A DNA stretch of 64,000 bases. Source: Psychrobacter glacincola. GTDB lineage: Bacteria > Pseudomonadota > Gammaproteobacteria > Pseudomonadales > Moraxellaceae. The stretch spans positions 992,001 to 1,056,000 of the forward strand of contig NZ_CAJGZH010000001.1 of NCBI RefSeq assembly GCF_904846075.1, written 5' to 3'. Position numbers and translations under genes: made by a program. Shown here piece by piece: positions 9,950-18,674 of this stretch; position 1 is the first letter of the stretch, and every line of letters begins with the position of its first letter. Below the pieces are notes generated by a model, which saw only the letters and a program-made list of their open reading frames with translations, made no database searches and was not told the origin of the DNA.

Positions 9950-10136
9950 CAGAGTAGTTGCTTCTTATTTATAGTTGTTTCAAGGTAGTTTGGACGGAAT
10001 GAGAAAAAAATCGAGGTGGATAGGAAGGCTATAGTTATATAGGTATTGGACGGTACAAAAGATACTAGACGGTGTAAACCTGCCACCATATCCGATTTAT
10101 ATAAGATTGACGACATCTACTTTTATAGAGGGTTAA

Positions 10137-11177
10137 ATGCTTCCATACCTGCTGGTTCTTAGCCTTGTTGTTTTTTGGATTGTACTGGAGAAAAAATCTC
10201 TCAATCGTACGTCTTTTTGGCTGCCGCTAATTATATTGACATTGTTTGCAGGTCTTCGTAGCTACCGAGTCGGTACGGATACAGGAAACTATACGAGAAA
10301 TTTCAACAGTCAATTGAATGCCGAGTACTTTAGGTTCAATGAAGATATTGAGTTTGGTTATCAGTTATTAGAGTATGCGTTATTACGTATGACCACTCAT
10401 TATTTTTGGCTGCTTGTTATTACCAGTTTAATTATTGTCTATTGCTATCTTAGAGTGATTAAAAAATACAGCGTAAATTATTGGTTCTCCGTATTTTTAT
10501 TTATTACGCTGGGCGTTTATACTTTTTCTTTTAATGGACTGCGTCAAGGATTGGCAATGGCGATCTTTACCTTGGCCATTCCTTATCTGTTAGAAAAACG
10601 ATTTATTCCATACCTGCTGATTTGTGCAATTGCTTCATTGTTCCATGTAACCGCGTTATTTATGATTCCATTTTATTTCATCGTCAATTTAAGAATAAAA
10701 CCCTTATATAAGATTTTGGCAACATTCTTAGGATCGCTATTAGTAAGTGGGGTATTGGTCGCTTATATTTCTTCTACTAACGATAGATATGAGGGCTATG
10801 CGAAAGCATCCGATGAAGCAGGCGGGTTTTTAACGCTTGGTTTTTACACGGCTATCATGATTTTAATCATCTTGGTCAGTTATCTGTATAAAATTAAAGA
10901 CAAAGATTTTCAAAAACTCATAACGTTTTATGCATCAGGCGTGGTTTTTATCATACCGTTAGCGATGTTGGGTACCAGTCCTTCAGGTCCTCAAAGGCTG
11001 CTTGCGTATTTTACATGGATATTGGTTTTGATACTGCCTATGATTTTAAAAAGAATTAATGATATTTATTTATATATAGCGAGTATCGTTATTTTTCTCA
11101 TGTATTTTGTCTTGACGACATCGAGATTTAGTAACTTGAGTCCGTATATTATCAATCCGATATTTGAGGTTTTCTAA
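10137..11177 (+). CDS. EpsG-family polysaccharide polymerase (Wzy-like)
   Basis: Polytopic membrane protein of 346 residues, predicted to polymerise repeat units in the periplasm. It shows the EpsG-family hallmark GLRSYRVGTDTGNY after the second helix, and FNGLRQGLAMAIF in mid-protein. These arginine-bearing loops are typical of the family. About ten hydrophobic segments can be counted. Base composition is visibly more A/T-rich than the flanking housekeeping genes, a common trait of wzy genes acquired by exchange. An AGAGGG motif precedes the start. It overlaps the following GT2 gene by one base. It is the only polymerase candidate seen in the locus, and I assign it as wzy by role. Confidence 0.82.
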   Translation: MLPYLLVLSLVVFWIVLEKKSLNRTSFWLPLIILTLFAGLRSYRVGTDTGNYTRNFNSQLNAEYFRFNEDIEFGYQLLEYALLRMTTHYFWLLVITSLIIVYCYLRVIKKYSVNYWFSVFLFITLGVYTFSFNGLRQGLAMAIFTLAIPYLLEKRFIPYLLICAIASLFHVTALFMIPFYFIVNLRIKPLYKILATFLGSLLVSGVLVAYISSTNDRYEGYAKASDEAGGFLTLGFYTAIMILIILVSYLYKIKDKDFQKLITFYASGVVFIIPLAMLGTSPSGPQRLLAYFTWILVLILPMILKRINDIYLYIASIVIFLMYFVLTTSRFSNLSPYIINPIFEVF

Positions 11178-12040
11178 TGAAAAATCAGACATATATATCT
11201 ATTGGTATTCCCATTTATAATGCTGAAGCGTACTTAGAAGACGCTATCAAATCTATATTGGCTCAAACGCATGAGTTATGGGAGCTTATATTAATTGATG
11301 ATGGCTCTACTGATGCGTCATTGGCCATCGCCAAGCGTTTTGAAGAGGCTGATCATAGAATAAGGGTCATTGCTGATGGCATAAATAAAAAACTGCCTGC
11401 TCGATTAAATCAGCTTATTGAAGAAGCTAATTATGATTATATAGCGCGCATGGATGCCGATGATCTCATTCATCCAGATAGACTAGCGATTCAATTAAGT
11501 TTTTTAGAAAAAAATCCAGATTATGATTTGGTTTCTACAGGTGTTGTGTCTATTGATAATTTTAATAAAGTTTATGGTTGTCGTCATGTCGATCAAATTT
11601 ATACGGAATTTAAAGAAATAGCCGCTGCGTATCCTATTGTACATGCTGCTGTTTTGGCAAAAAAGAGTTGGTATGAACGAAATAAATATAATGAAAATTA
11701 TCCAAGGTCTGAAGATTACGATTTGTGGTGTAGAGCTATCTCAAATCAAGATTTAAATTTAGCGGTATTGCCCGATTTACTCTACTATTATAGAGAAGAA
11801 GGAAATTTATCGTTATCTAAAATAACCAGATCATACAAAGACAGTTTTAAAACGTACTGTGAATATAAGGGAAACAGTTATTTAGGTTCTTTAAAATTAT
11901 CAGCAAAACTGACAACAGTTACTTTTTTAGATTTGATAGGATTATTACAAAAGATAGCCAATAAAAGAAATAAATTAACAATATCTGACACGCTAAGAAA
12001 TCATCATCAGTCAGTGGTAAATAGTATTTGTGCTAAATGA
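11177..12040 (+). CDS. Family 2 glycosyltransferase
   Basis: GT-A glycosyltransferase of 287 residues. It carries SIGIPIYNAEAYLEDAI, LIDDGSTDAS and the RMDADDLIHPDR metal-site motif, which places it near the EpsE-like GT2 enzymes. The coding sequence is strikingly A/T-rich with many AAA and TTA codons, unlike the genes at the ends of the locus. That suggests this central part was exchanged. The start overlaps the polymerase stop by one base, consistent with coupled expression. Substrate unknown. Confidence 0.88.
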   Translation: MKNQTYISIGIPIYNAEAYLEDAIKSILAQTHELWELILIDDGSTDASLAIAKRFEEADHRIRVIADGINKKLPARLNQLIEEANYDYIARMDADDLIHPDRLAIQLSFLEKNPDYDLVSTGVVSIDNFNKVYGCRHVDQIYTEFKEIAAAYPIVHAAVLAKKSWYERNKYNENYPRSEDYDLWCRAISNQDLNLAVLPDLLYYYREEGNLSLSKITRSYKDSFKTYCEYKGNSYLGSLKLSAKLTTVTFLDLIGLLQKIANKRNKLTISDTLRNHHQSVVNSICAK

Positions 12041-12097
12041 CATTGTTTATAAAACGTCACTGATAAAATAATATATAAAAAGTGCTGAGGTGCTGAA

Positions 12098-13267
12098 ATG
12101 ACATTAAAGATATGCTTTCTAATGACAGATGCGGTGTCATTTAATGTGCTATATCGTGATCAGCTTGAATACATTAGAGATCACGCGGATGTTGAGATCA
12201 CCTTAATCTGCGGTGGCGATAAACAGCAGTTAGATATTTTACGTGAGCGCAAAATAGGCAAGGTGATTAATTTAAATTTTCAGCGTAAGCCTTCTTTGTT
12301 TAAAGATGCTCAGTCACTCGCGCTTTTAACCCGTTATATGCTATCGAATCGTTTTGATGTGGTGGTTTATTTAACGCCTAAAGCCTTGTTGTTAGGGAGT
12401 ATCGCAAGTGCTGTTACATTGCAAAAGAGACGAATTGCTTTTAGCGTGGGTAGAGCCTATGAGAATTTTTCAGGTTTAAAAAAGAGGGTGTTTCAGGGTC
12501 TGGATATATTAAGTTTTGGCTTGTCTCACGAGGTTTTATTTGTTTCTGAATCTTTGCTCAGCGTATGCTTAGAAGAAAATATCCTCAAAAAAAGCAAGGC
12601 AACTGTCATTGATAATGGCTCATTTAACGGCATCGATACTGATTTGCTGCAACCTATGGCTCAGCTAGAAAAAGAGGCATTAAGAAAGAAGTACAAGATA
12701 CCTGACAATACCTTTGTGATTTGCGTGGTAGGACGAGTTTGTGATGATAAAGGCTTCAAAGATATTGAGTATATATCCGAAAAACTAAGAGCAGAAAATC
12801 TCTACTTTATGTTCATAGGAGACTGTGAAGACGACGTAGGGAAAACAGTCGTTGAAAAAGTTGTCAAAGATAATAGAGGTGTGTATATACCAGCCAACCC
12901 AAATGTGCACGAAGTTTTTCAATGTGCTGATTTACATTTATTTTTGAGCTATCGTGAAGGGTTTGGTAGTGTCGCTATTGAAGCAGCAAGTTGCGCTGTT
13001 CCAACTTTTGCCTATGATGTCGTTGGTGTAAAGGATAGTGTCAAAGAAGGTATCAGCGGTCGAAAATTTAATTTTAAGGATATGTCGTCTGTCGCCGAAG
13101 CGATCAGTGCTGCTGCTACTGATAAGGAATTTGAAAAGAGATATCCTGATGCAAGAGACTGGGCCATTGCAAATTTTGAACGCAAGCAATTGTGGCAAAG
13201 TTATTTAAGTTTTTATTTACGTAATAGGAATGACCGCGTAAACGACAAAAGGCGGGCTGAAAAATGA
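12098..13267 (+). CDS. Family 4 glycosyltransferase
   Basis: GT-B glycosyltransferase of 389 residues, similar in layout to enzymes that add the second sugar next to PglC-type initiating transferases (PglA-like). The C-terminal domain shows ICVVGRVCDDKGFKDIEYI and the EX7E motif in SYREGFGSVAIEAASC. CTGAGG lies upstream of the start. The stop overlaps the start of the sugar-phosphate transferase as ATGA, so the two are likely translated together and may act in consecutive steps. The specific sugar is not known. Confidence 0.88.
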   Translation: MTLKICFLMTDAVSFNVLYRDQLEYIRDHADVEITLICGGDKQQLDILRERKIGKVINLNFQRKPSLFKDAQSLALLTRYMLSNRFDVVVYLTPKALLLGSIASAVTLQKRRIAFSVGRAYENFSGLKKRVFQGLDILSFGLSHEVLFVSESLLSVCLEENILKKSKATVIDNGSFNGIDTDLLQPMAQLEKEALRKKYKIPDNTFVICVVGRVCDDKGFKDIEYISEKLRAENLYFMFIGDCEDDVGKTVVEKVVKDNRGVYIPANPNVHEVFQCADLHLFLSYREGFGSVAIEAASCAVPTFAYDVVGVKDSVKEGISGRKFNFKDMSSVAEAISAAATDKEFEKRYPDARDWAIANFERKQLWQSYLSFYLRNRNDRVNDKRRAEK

Positions 13268-13875
13268 TAAAGCGACTATTTGACATCACGGCTGCCACGG
13301 CGGCCTTGGTAATATTATCTCCTGTTTATGCTATTACGGCTTATAAAGTCAAAAAAAACTTAGGATCACCAGTGATATTTAGACAAACTCGCCCTGGTCT
13401 AAATGGCAAGCCGTTTGAGATGATTAAGTTTCGCTCGATGAAAGATGCTATCGATACAGAGGGTAATCCTTTAGAGGATGATGAGCGTTTGACGGCATTT
13501 GGTAAGACCTTGCGTAATAGCAGTCTCGATGAGCTGCCTGAACTATGGAATGTGATTAAAGGCGATATGAGTTTGGTGGGGCCGCGACCACTATTGATGG
13601 AATATCTGCCCCTATATAATGATGAGCAAGCGCGTCGCCACCGTGTACGTCCGGGTATTACGGGATATGCACAAGTTAATGGTCGCAACGCGATTGGTTG
13701 GCATGAAAAATTTACGCTCGACACGTGGTATGTCGATCATCAGTCATTATGGTTAGACATTATGATCTTGGTTAAAACAGTAAAAAAAGTCATTATCAAA
13801 GATGGCATCAGTGCTGATGGTGAAGCGACCATGAGTAAATTCACAGGTAATAGCGTCGATAAAAACACGCTTTGA
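13264..13875 (+). CDS. pglC: Initiating sugar-phosphate transferase (PglC-like)
   Basis: Small monotopic phosphoglycosyltransferase of 203 residues that moves a sugar phosphate onto undecaprenyl phosphate, starting the repeat unit. It has one N-terminal hydrophobic re-entrant helix (ITAATAALVILSPVYAI), the basic FRQTRPGLNGKPFEMIKFRS, the conserved LDELPELWNVIKGDMSLVGPRPLL and RPGITGYAQVNGRN. The short form without an extra CoA-binding-like domain matches Campylobacter PglC, which uses UDP-diacetylbacillosamine. The gene lies directly before a DegT aminotransferase, which supports an amino-trideoxy sugar. No PglD-type acetyltransferase gene is found between them or elsewhere in the window. Confidence 0.92.
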   Translation: MIKRLFDITAATAALVILSPVYAITAYKVKKNLGSPVIFRQTRPGLNGKPFEMIKFRSMKDAIDTEGNPLEDDERLTAFGKTLRNSSLDELPELWNVIKGDMSLVGPRPLLMEYLPLYNDEQARRHRVRPGITGYAQVNGRNAIGWHEKFTLDTWYVDHQSLWLDIMILVKTVKKVIIKDGISADGEATMSKFTGNSVDKNTL

Positions 13876-13885
13876 TGAGGAACGC

Positions 13886-15082
13886 ATGCTAAATACTCCT
13901 TTTTCACCTTGGCCTAGTTTTACTCAGCAAGAAGCGGATGCGGTCAGTCAAGTATTGCTATCCAACAAGGTCAATTATTGGACAGGGCAAGAATGCCGTC
14001 AGTTTGAAGAGGAATTCGCTGATTGGGCGGGTAGCAAATACGCGATTGCATTGGGCAACGGAACTTTGGCATTGGACGCGGCATTGCAGGCACTTGGTAT
14101 AGGTGTGGGTGATGAAGTTATCGTGACGCCGCGCACTTTTATTGCCAGTATCTCCTCAGTGGTTAATGCAGGCGCGACGCCCATTTTTGCGGATGTTGAT
14201 GAGGCGACAGGGAATATCACTCCAGAGTCGATAGCGGCGGTATTGACGGACAAAACTAAAGGCATCGTCTGTGTACATTTGGCAGGTTGGCCCTGTGATA
14301 TGGATGGCATTATGGCACTGGCAGATCAGCATCATTTATATGTCATTGAAGACTGCGCACAAGCGCATGGTGCACGCTACAAAGGTCGTAGCGTTGGCAG
14401 TATCGGTCATATTGGCGCGTGGAGTTTTTGCCAAGATAAGATTATGACCACAGGCGGCGAGGGCGGTATGGTCACCACCGATGACGAGCAGCTATGGCGA
14501 AAAATGTGGGCGTATAAAGACCATGGCAAAAGCTATGCGGCGGTCTATGAGACCGAGCAGCAGCCCGGCTATAATTGGCTACATGAGAGCTTTGGCACCA
14601 ACTGGCGCATGACCGAGATTCAAGGCGTGATTGGGCGTATTCAATTGGCACATATGAGTGACTGGATAGCGAAGCGCCGTGCTAATGCTCAAGCGATATT
14701 AGAGGCATGTGCTAAATGGGAAGAAAAAGGCTATCTATCGGTGCCAACATTAGAGCAAGCTTCTCATTTTCCAAACTCTACCCATGCTTATTATAAATTG
14801 TATGTTTATGTGCAACCAAATAACCTAGCTGAGGGCTGGACACGTGATCGCATCATTGAAGAAATAAACGCGCTAGGCGTGCCTTGCTATTCAGGGTCTG
14901 CCTCAGAGGTATATTTAGAAAAAGCATTCGATGATACAGGCTTGCGTCCAGAAAACAGACTGCCAATAGCAAAACAATTGGGAGAGACCAGCTTAATGTT
15001 TTTGGTTCATCCTACCTTAACCACTGCCGAAATCGCGCAAACGGTAGATGCAATCGATCGCGTATTTGCTTCAATGATTTAG
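13886..15082 (+). CDS. DegT/DnrJ/EryC1 aminotransferase (PglE-like)
   Basis: PLP-dependent sugar aminotransferase of 398 residues. It probably converts the 4-keto sugar made by the WbpM/PglF-type dehydratase into a 4-amino-4,6-dideoxy sugar nucleotide. Family marks are NYWTGQECRQFE, ALGNGTLALDAALQALG, the VIEDCAQAHGARY motif and the PLP lysine K185 in QDKIMTTGGEGGMV. The start follows GAGGA. It sits ten bases behind the initiating transferase and is the last gene of the polysaccharide run. A terminator-like hairpin follows about 245 bases on. Function rests on a dehydratase gene that is frameshifted in this sequence. Confidence 0.88.
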   Translation: MLNTPFSPWPSFTQQEADAVSQVLLSNKVNYWTGQECRQFEEEFADWAGSKYAIALGNGTLALDAALQALGIGVGDEVIVTPRTFIASISSVVNAGATPIFADVDEATGNITPESIAAVLTDKTKGIVCVHLAGWPCDMDGIMALADQHHLYVIEDCAQAHGARYKGRSVGSIGHIGAWSFCQDKIMTTGGEGGMVTTDDEQLWRKMWAYKDHGKSYAAVYETEQQPGYNWLHESFGTNWRMTEIQGVIGRIQLAHMSDWIAKRRANAQAILEACAKWEEKGYLSVPTLEQASHFPNSTHAYYKLYVYVQPNNLAEGWTRDRIIEEINALGVPCYSGSASEVYLEKAFDDTGLRPENRLPIAKQLGETSLMFLVHPTLTTAEIAQTVDAIDRVFASMI

Positions 15083-15394
15083 TGATGTGAGGATATCGCT
15101 TATTAAGGCGTGTTGAGTATTTATAAATGGTTGCGGCTATTGGCTTTTATTTGTGAGTAGACTTTCTTATAAAACGGTAAAGGTTGTCAAGGTTGCATCG
15201 GCAATGACATGATATTGCTGGATTGGCGAGTGATAGAAATTTATAAGTATCCAAGTTCTATCTCACGCTAGGATTTTTTAGCCCAGACAGGTACAATATC
15301 AGTCTTAATCATACATTGATCAAGCATAAGACAGGCATGCAAATAGTTGCGGGCGCTGTCTTTTTTTTTTATCGCACCCTCTATTGGAGTTACT
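15083..15394 (+). other. Gap between polysaccharide locus and folD
   Basis: No open reading frame with a ribosome-binding site is seen here. The gap holds a terminator-like hairpin with a ten-T run at its right edge. A weak -10-like TACAAT (15292-15297) lies ahead of that hairpin. Confidence 0.6.
15328..15370 (+). terminator. Terminator or attenuator just before folD
   Basis: Arms AAGACAG (15328-15334) and CTGTCTT (15356-15362) enclose an inner GCAA/TTGC hairpin and run into ten consecutive T residues (15361-15370). The folD start codon is only 25 bases further on. The element may therefore end the polysaccharide transcript or act as a leader attenuator for folD. Confidence 0.6.
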
Positions 15395-16273
15395 ATGTCA
15401 ACTGCCCAAGGATCTGCTACCGTTTTGGACGGTAAAGCACTTGCTAAACAAATAGAACAGCAACTGAGTACGCGTGTAGACGCTATCAAGAATAAAACAG
15501 GACGTACCCCAAGCTTAGCGACGATATTGGTCGGCGACGATCCCGCTTCTGCGACTTATGTACGTATGAAAGGTAATGCTTGTAAACGTGTCGGCATGGA
15601 TTCTATACGCGTTGAGATGCCAAGTGCGACAACCACTGAAGAGCTGATGGCGAAAATAGATGAGCTTAATAGCAATCCAGACGTCCATGGTATCTTGCTA
15701 CAACATCCAGTACCTGCACATATCGATGAGCGTGCTTGCTTTGAGCAGATTGACTTGGCAAAAGACGTCGATGGTGTGACCTGCCTTGGCTTTGGTCGTA
15801 TGGCGATGCAGCAGAGCGCTTATGGTTCATGTACCCCGCAAGGCATCATGCACTTATTAGAGCATCATAATATCGAGCTTGCTGGTAAGGAAGCCGTAGT
15901 TGTAGGTCGCAGTGCCATCTTGGGTAAACCAATGGCGATGATGCTATTGAATGCCAACTGCACCGTAACGATTTGCCATTCAAGAACGCAAGATTTAGAG
16001 TCCCATATTAAGCGTGCGGATATCGTGGTTGGGGCAGTGGGCGTGCCTGAACTGATCAAAGCTAATTGGATCAAAGCGGGCGCTGTGGTTATCGATGCAG
16101 GCTTTCATCCAACGGATAATGGCGGCGTCGGTGACATTGAGTTGCAAGGTGTTGAAAACATCGCCAGTGCTTATACGCCTGTACCGGGCGGCGTGGGTCC
16201 AATGACCATTAATACCCTTATTCGCCAAACGGTTGATGCTGCTGAAAAATCTGCCGGTTTGAATATCGGCTAA
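15395..16273 (+). CDS. folD: Methylenetetrahydrofolate dehydrogenase/cyclohydrolase FolD
   Basis: Bifunctional cytosolic enzyme of 292 residues that interconverts 5,10-methylene-, 5,10-methenyl- and 10-formyl-tetrahydrofolate. Signature elements are [15 protein letters not shown] (catalytic Y55 and K59), [34 protein letters not shown] for NADP binding, and [12 protein letters not shown] chose ATG 15395 because GGAG lies a few bases ahead and the length then matches E. coli FolD (288). The longer in-frame start at 15347 would add residues encoded across the terminator-like hairpin. The gene appears monocistronic. Confidence 0.97.
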   Translation: MSTAQGSATVLDGKALAKQIEQQLSTRVDAIKNKTGRTPSLATILVGDDPASATYVRMKGNACKRVGMDSIRVEMPSATTTEELMAKIDELNSNPDVHGILLQHPVPAHIDERACFEQIDLAKDVDGVTCLGFGRMAMQQSAYGSCTPQGIMHLLEHHNIELAGKEAVVVGRSAILGKPMAMMLLNANCTVTICHSRTQDLESHIKRADIVVGAVGVPELIKANWIKAGAVVIDAGFHPTDNGGVGDIELQGVENIASAYTPVPGGVGPMTINTLIRQTVDAAEKSAGLNIG

Positions 16274-16372
16274 AAAGAGAGTCATACGAATACTGATTGC
16301 CGATAAATAAGGGGCCTGAGGTAATATATACTCAGGCTAAATCAACCACATCTCAGTTGATAGGACCTAAAC

Positions 16373-16891
16373 ATGGCTAAAAAAAACGTAGGTGTTCATG
16401 AGCGACTACAAGGTATCGGTAGAGAGTTTGTCGATGTCTGTCATTACGTTATTTTATTTCTAATCAGTGTGGTTGTCGTTTGGACCGCTGGCAAAGAGTT
16501 CGTTGGTATTGTTCAAAAAGGCTCAGCGGATTTAAAAGACATATTGATGTTGTTTATTTACCTTGAGCTGCTCGCCATGATAGGTATTTATTTTAAAACC
16601 CATCGTCTGCCGGTACAGTTTTTGATATTTATCGCGATTACTGCTTTATCACGACATTTGGTGGTTGATGTACAGGCGGTCTCAGACTATTTTCATTTAT
16701 GGCTGCTGGCGACAATTTCTGTGGCCATTATGCTATTGAGCGGTTCTATCGTAGTATTAACTTGGACAGCAAAAACGTTTGGCCGTCCAGAGGACAATCT
16801 TGATAAACAGCATGCAAACTTAACGATTAAAGCGCTGTTACCTGATAATGCTCAAGCGCCTGATAGTCATACCAAGCATCGCCGTGAATAA
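16373..16891 (+). CDS. psiE: PsiE-family membrane protein
   Basis: Small membrane protein of 172 residues that matches the phosphate-starvation-inducible PsiE family in length and layout. It has four hydrophobic segments (about residues 24-45, 57-75, 82-100 and 111-133) and the conserved-looking stretch LLAMIGIYFKTHRLPVQFLI, then ALSRHLVVD. The molecular role of PsiE is not known. TAGGA precedes the start. The gene is single and is closed by a bidirectional terminator shared with the convergent di-haem gene. No Pho box was identified upstream by eye. Confidence 0.8.
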   Translation: MAKKNVGVHERLQGIGREFVDVCHYVILFLISVVVVWTAGKEFVGIVQKGSADLKDILMLFIYLELLAMIGIYFKTHRLPVQFLIFIAITALSRHLVVDVQAVSDYFHLWLLATISVAIMLLSGSIVVLTWTAKTFGRPEDNLDKQHANLTIKALLPDNAQAPDSHTKHRRE

Positions 16892-16908
16892 CTATTAAAT
16901 AGCAGCAT

Positions 16909-16940
16909 AAAAAAGGGTTACCACTGGTCGCCCTTTTTTG
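16909..16940. terminator. Bidirectional rho-independent terminator
   Basis: A-run plus GGG (16909-16917) pairs with CCC plus T-run (16931-16939) around a 13-base loop. It lies between the convergent psiE (plus) and di-haem oxidoreductase (minus) genes. Confidence 0.75.
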
Positions 16941-16973
16941 CTTTCTTAAATCTCACATTTTATTGTTTGAGCG

Positions 16974-18440
16974 TTAAATGCCCTTTAAGAAGGTCATTAA
17001 TGTTTGTTTTTGCGTGCCGGATAACTGTGTAAAGCGCGTCTTTGTACTTTCTGCTTCACCACCATGCCAGAGTATCGCTTCAGTTAAGCTGCTGGCACGA
17101 CCATCATGCAAAAACCGCGCTTCTGGATCACGTGCCACAATGCCAATTCCCCACAATGGCGGTGTACGCCACTCAAAGCTTTCTGCATTTTTCTCTTTCA
17201 CGCTATCATCTAGTCCAGCACCCATGTCATGCAGTAATAAATCAGTATAAGGATAAATGTTTTGCTGTGATAGGAGCGGGAAGCGCTCACTATTGCCTGT
17301 TTTTTGTTTGGGTGTGTGACAGCCAGCACAGCCGACTTGCGCAAACAGTTGCGCTCCTTTATTAAAATCTGATAAATCGTCTATTCGTCTTTCAGGTACG
17401 GCAAGGGCGGTCATAAAATCGGTCACAGCGTCTAGACTGCTGTCTGAGACTTCTGGAGAGCCGCCATTCGCTGCTGTCCAACAAATAGGCTGATTTACCG
17501 TACAGTTAGGATCCATAAATACCGAGGTGGTCAAACCCATATCTTGCGACATGGCATTGGCGTTTTGGGTACGCAGGCTTGAGTTAATCGCCTTCCATCC
17601 AAAGCGGCCAATGCGCTGCTGTTTGCCATCTTGTACCCAATGTACGCGGCCACTGATACCGTCTTGATTGTTATCATCAGGGTCAGCTGCCGCAATGATA
17701 TTCGCTTCAGGAATCAGGTCGAGCAAGCCCATGCCGACCAGCTGCGGTGAGATACGTCCGCTAATTGCTGTATTTCCTAAGGGTTGATTAAGGTCAGTTG
17801 GAGTAAAGCTAAACTGTATGCCAGCAGGCTTGTCATTTTGACTGGGCATTGCTGCGTAGCGCATGCTCCCTTCGGGATTGATACTTGTGGCAATACTTTG
17901 ATGCTGCATTTGTTCACCGTAATAAGCATGTGGCAGGCCTTGCTTATTACCCAACCGGAATAAAATTGCATCACTCAGCTGACCATTGGCTGCATAAATA
18001 GGTTTGCGACCTTCAGCGCTATGGCATTGGGTACAGGCATTGGCATTTAACAGTGGCCCCACACCATCGAACAGTACGCGACCCTCATTTGCTGGTGTCC
18101 ACTCTGTGATAAATAACTCACGTCCAGGTGATACCCCGCCTAAAGCGCTGCTCGGTAGATTGGGCATGATTTGCAAAAAAGGCTGTGATCCACTGGCGGC
18201 AATCGTAGCACTGCCACCTGCTGGCTGCCAGTTGGTATCGATTTCTGGAGTGTCAGGAGTAGTGGGTGGGTTGGGTGCATTAGTATCGCCATCATTACTG
18301 GAGTTATTTGAATCATCTGAGCCACCACAAGCAGTGAGCAGCAGCGCGATACTTACACTGAGTAGTGTGTTACGTATGATGGGAGGTAATGTATACAATG
18401 AATAATTTGATATGGTTGACGAGTTTGATCGTAAAAACAT
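16974..18440 (-). CDS. Di-haem oxidoreductase lipoprotein (DHOR/DUF1111 family)
   Basis: Predicted exported lipoprotein of 488 residues with a lipobox (LLTACGG). Two c-type haem sites are present, ACTQCHS and GCAGCHT. Between them lie family-like stretches such as GISGRVHWVQDG and GRFGWKA, and near the end WGIGIVARDPEARFLHDGRA. This layout matches the DHOR family of putative peroxidases or thiol oxidoreductases, whose substrate is unsettled. A low-complexity S/N/D/P linker follows the lipid anchor, placing the enzyme away from the membrane. Upstream on the same strand lies an RCC1-type lipoprotein. Haem attachment would need the Ccm system, which is not in this window. Confidence 0.87.
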   Translation of the reverse strand: MFLRSNSSTISNYSLYTLPPIIRNTLLSVSIALLLTACGGSDDSNNSSNDGDTNAPNPPTTPDTPEIDTNWQPAGGSATIAASGSQPFLQIMPNLPSSALGGVSPGRELFITEWTPANEGRVLFDGVGPLLNANACTQCHSAEGRKPIYAANGQLSDAILFRLGNKQGLPHAYYGEQMQHQSIATSINPEGSMRYAAMPSQNDKPAGIQFSFTPTDLNQPLGNTAISGRISPQLVGMGLLDLIPEANIIAAADPDDNNQDGISGRVHWVQDGKQQRIGRFGWKAINSSLRTQNANAMSQDMGLTTSVFMDPNCTVNQPICWTAANGGSPEVSDSSLDAVTDFMTALAVPERRIDDLSDFNKGAQLFAQVGCAGCHTPKQKTGNSERFPLLSQQNIYPYTDLLLHDMGAGLDDSVKEKNAESFEWRTPPLWGIGIVARDPEARFLHDGRASSLTEAILWHGGEAESTKTRFTQLSGTQKQTLMTFLKGI

Positions 18441-18577
18441 GGGCTGACCTGAAATGGCTAAAATATAATGGGCTAGGATGTATCTTCATCGTCAGCTTAT
18501 TTAGAGGGCTGTCGATTTAATTGAGGATATCCTGAGGATTATGCGATAAGGTACCGCGCAATAGTTAGGCGTATTGA

Positions 18578-18614
18578 CTCAAACAAGCAGCACAAACGAG
18601 GCTGCTTGTTTGAG
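18578..18614 (-). terminator. Strong hairpin downstream of RCC1 gene
   Basis: A perfect 14-bp stem (arms 18578-18591 and 18601-18614, loop nine bases) lies 60 bases after the RCC1 stop codon and before the di-haem gene. There is no clear T-run on the minus side, so it may slow or stabilise the transcript rather than fully terminate it. Confidence 0.55.
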
Positions 18615-18674
18615 AATTTTATGACAGGAAATTCAACCAACTATGCACTGTTCGCTTCGTCATACTTAAAACAC

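Noticed and set aside
15347..15394. Longer FolD start at 15347
   Set aside because: It would translate through the hairpin and T-run, and has no ribosome-binding site.
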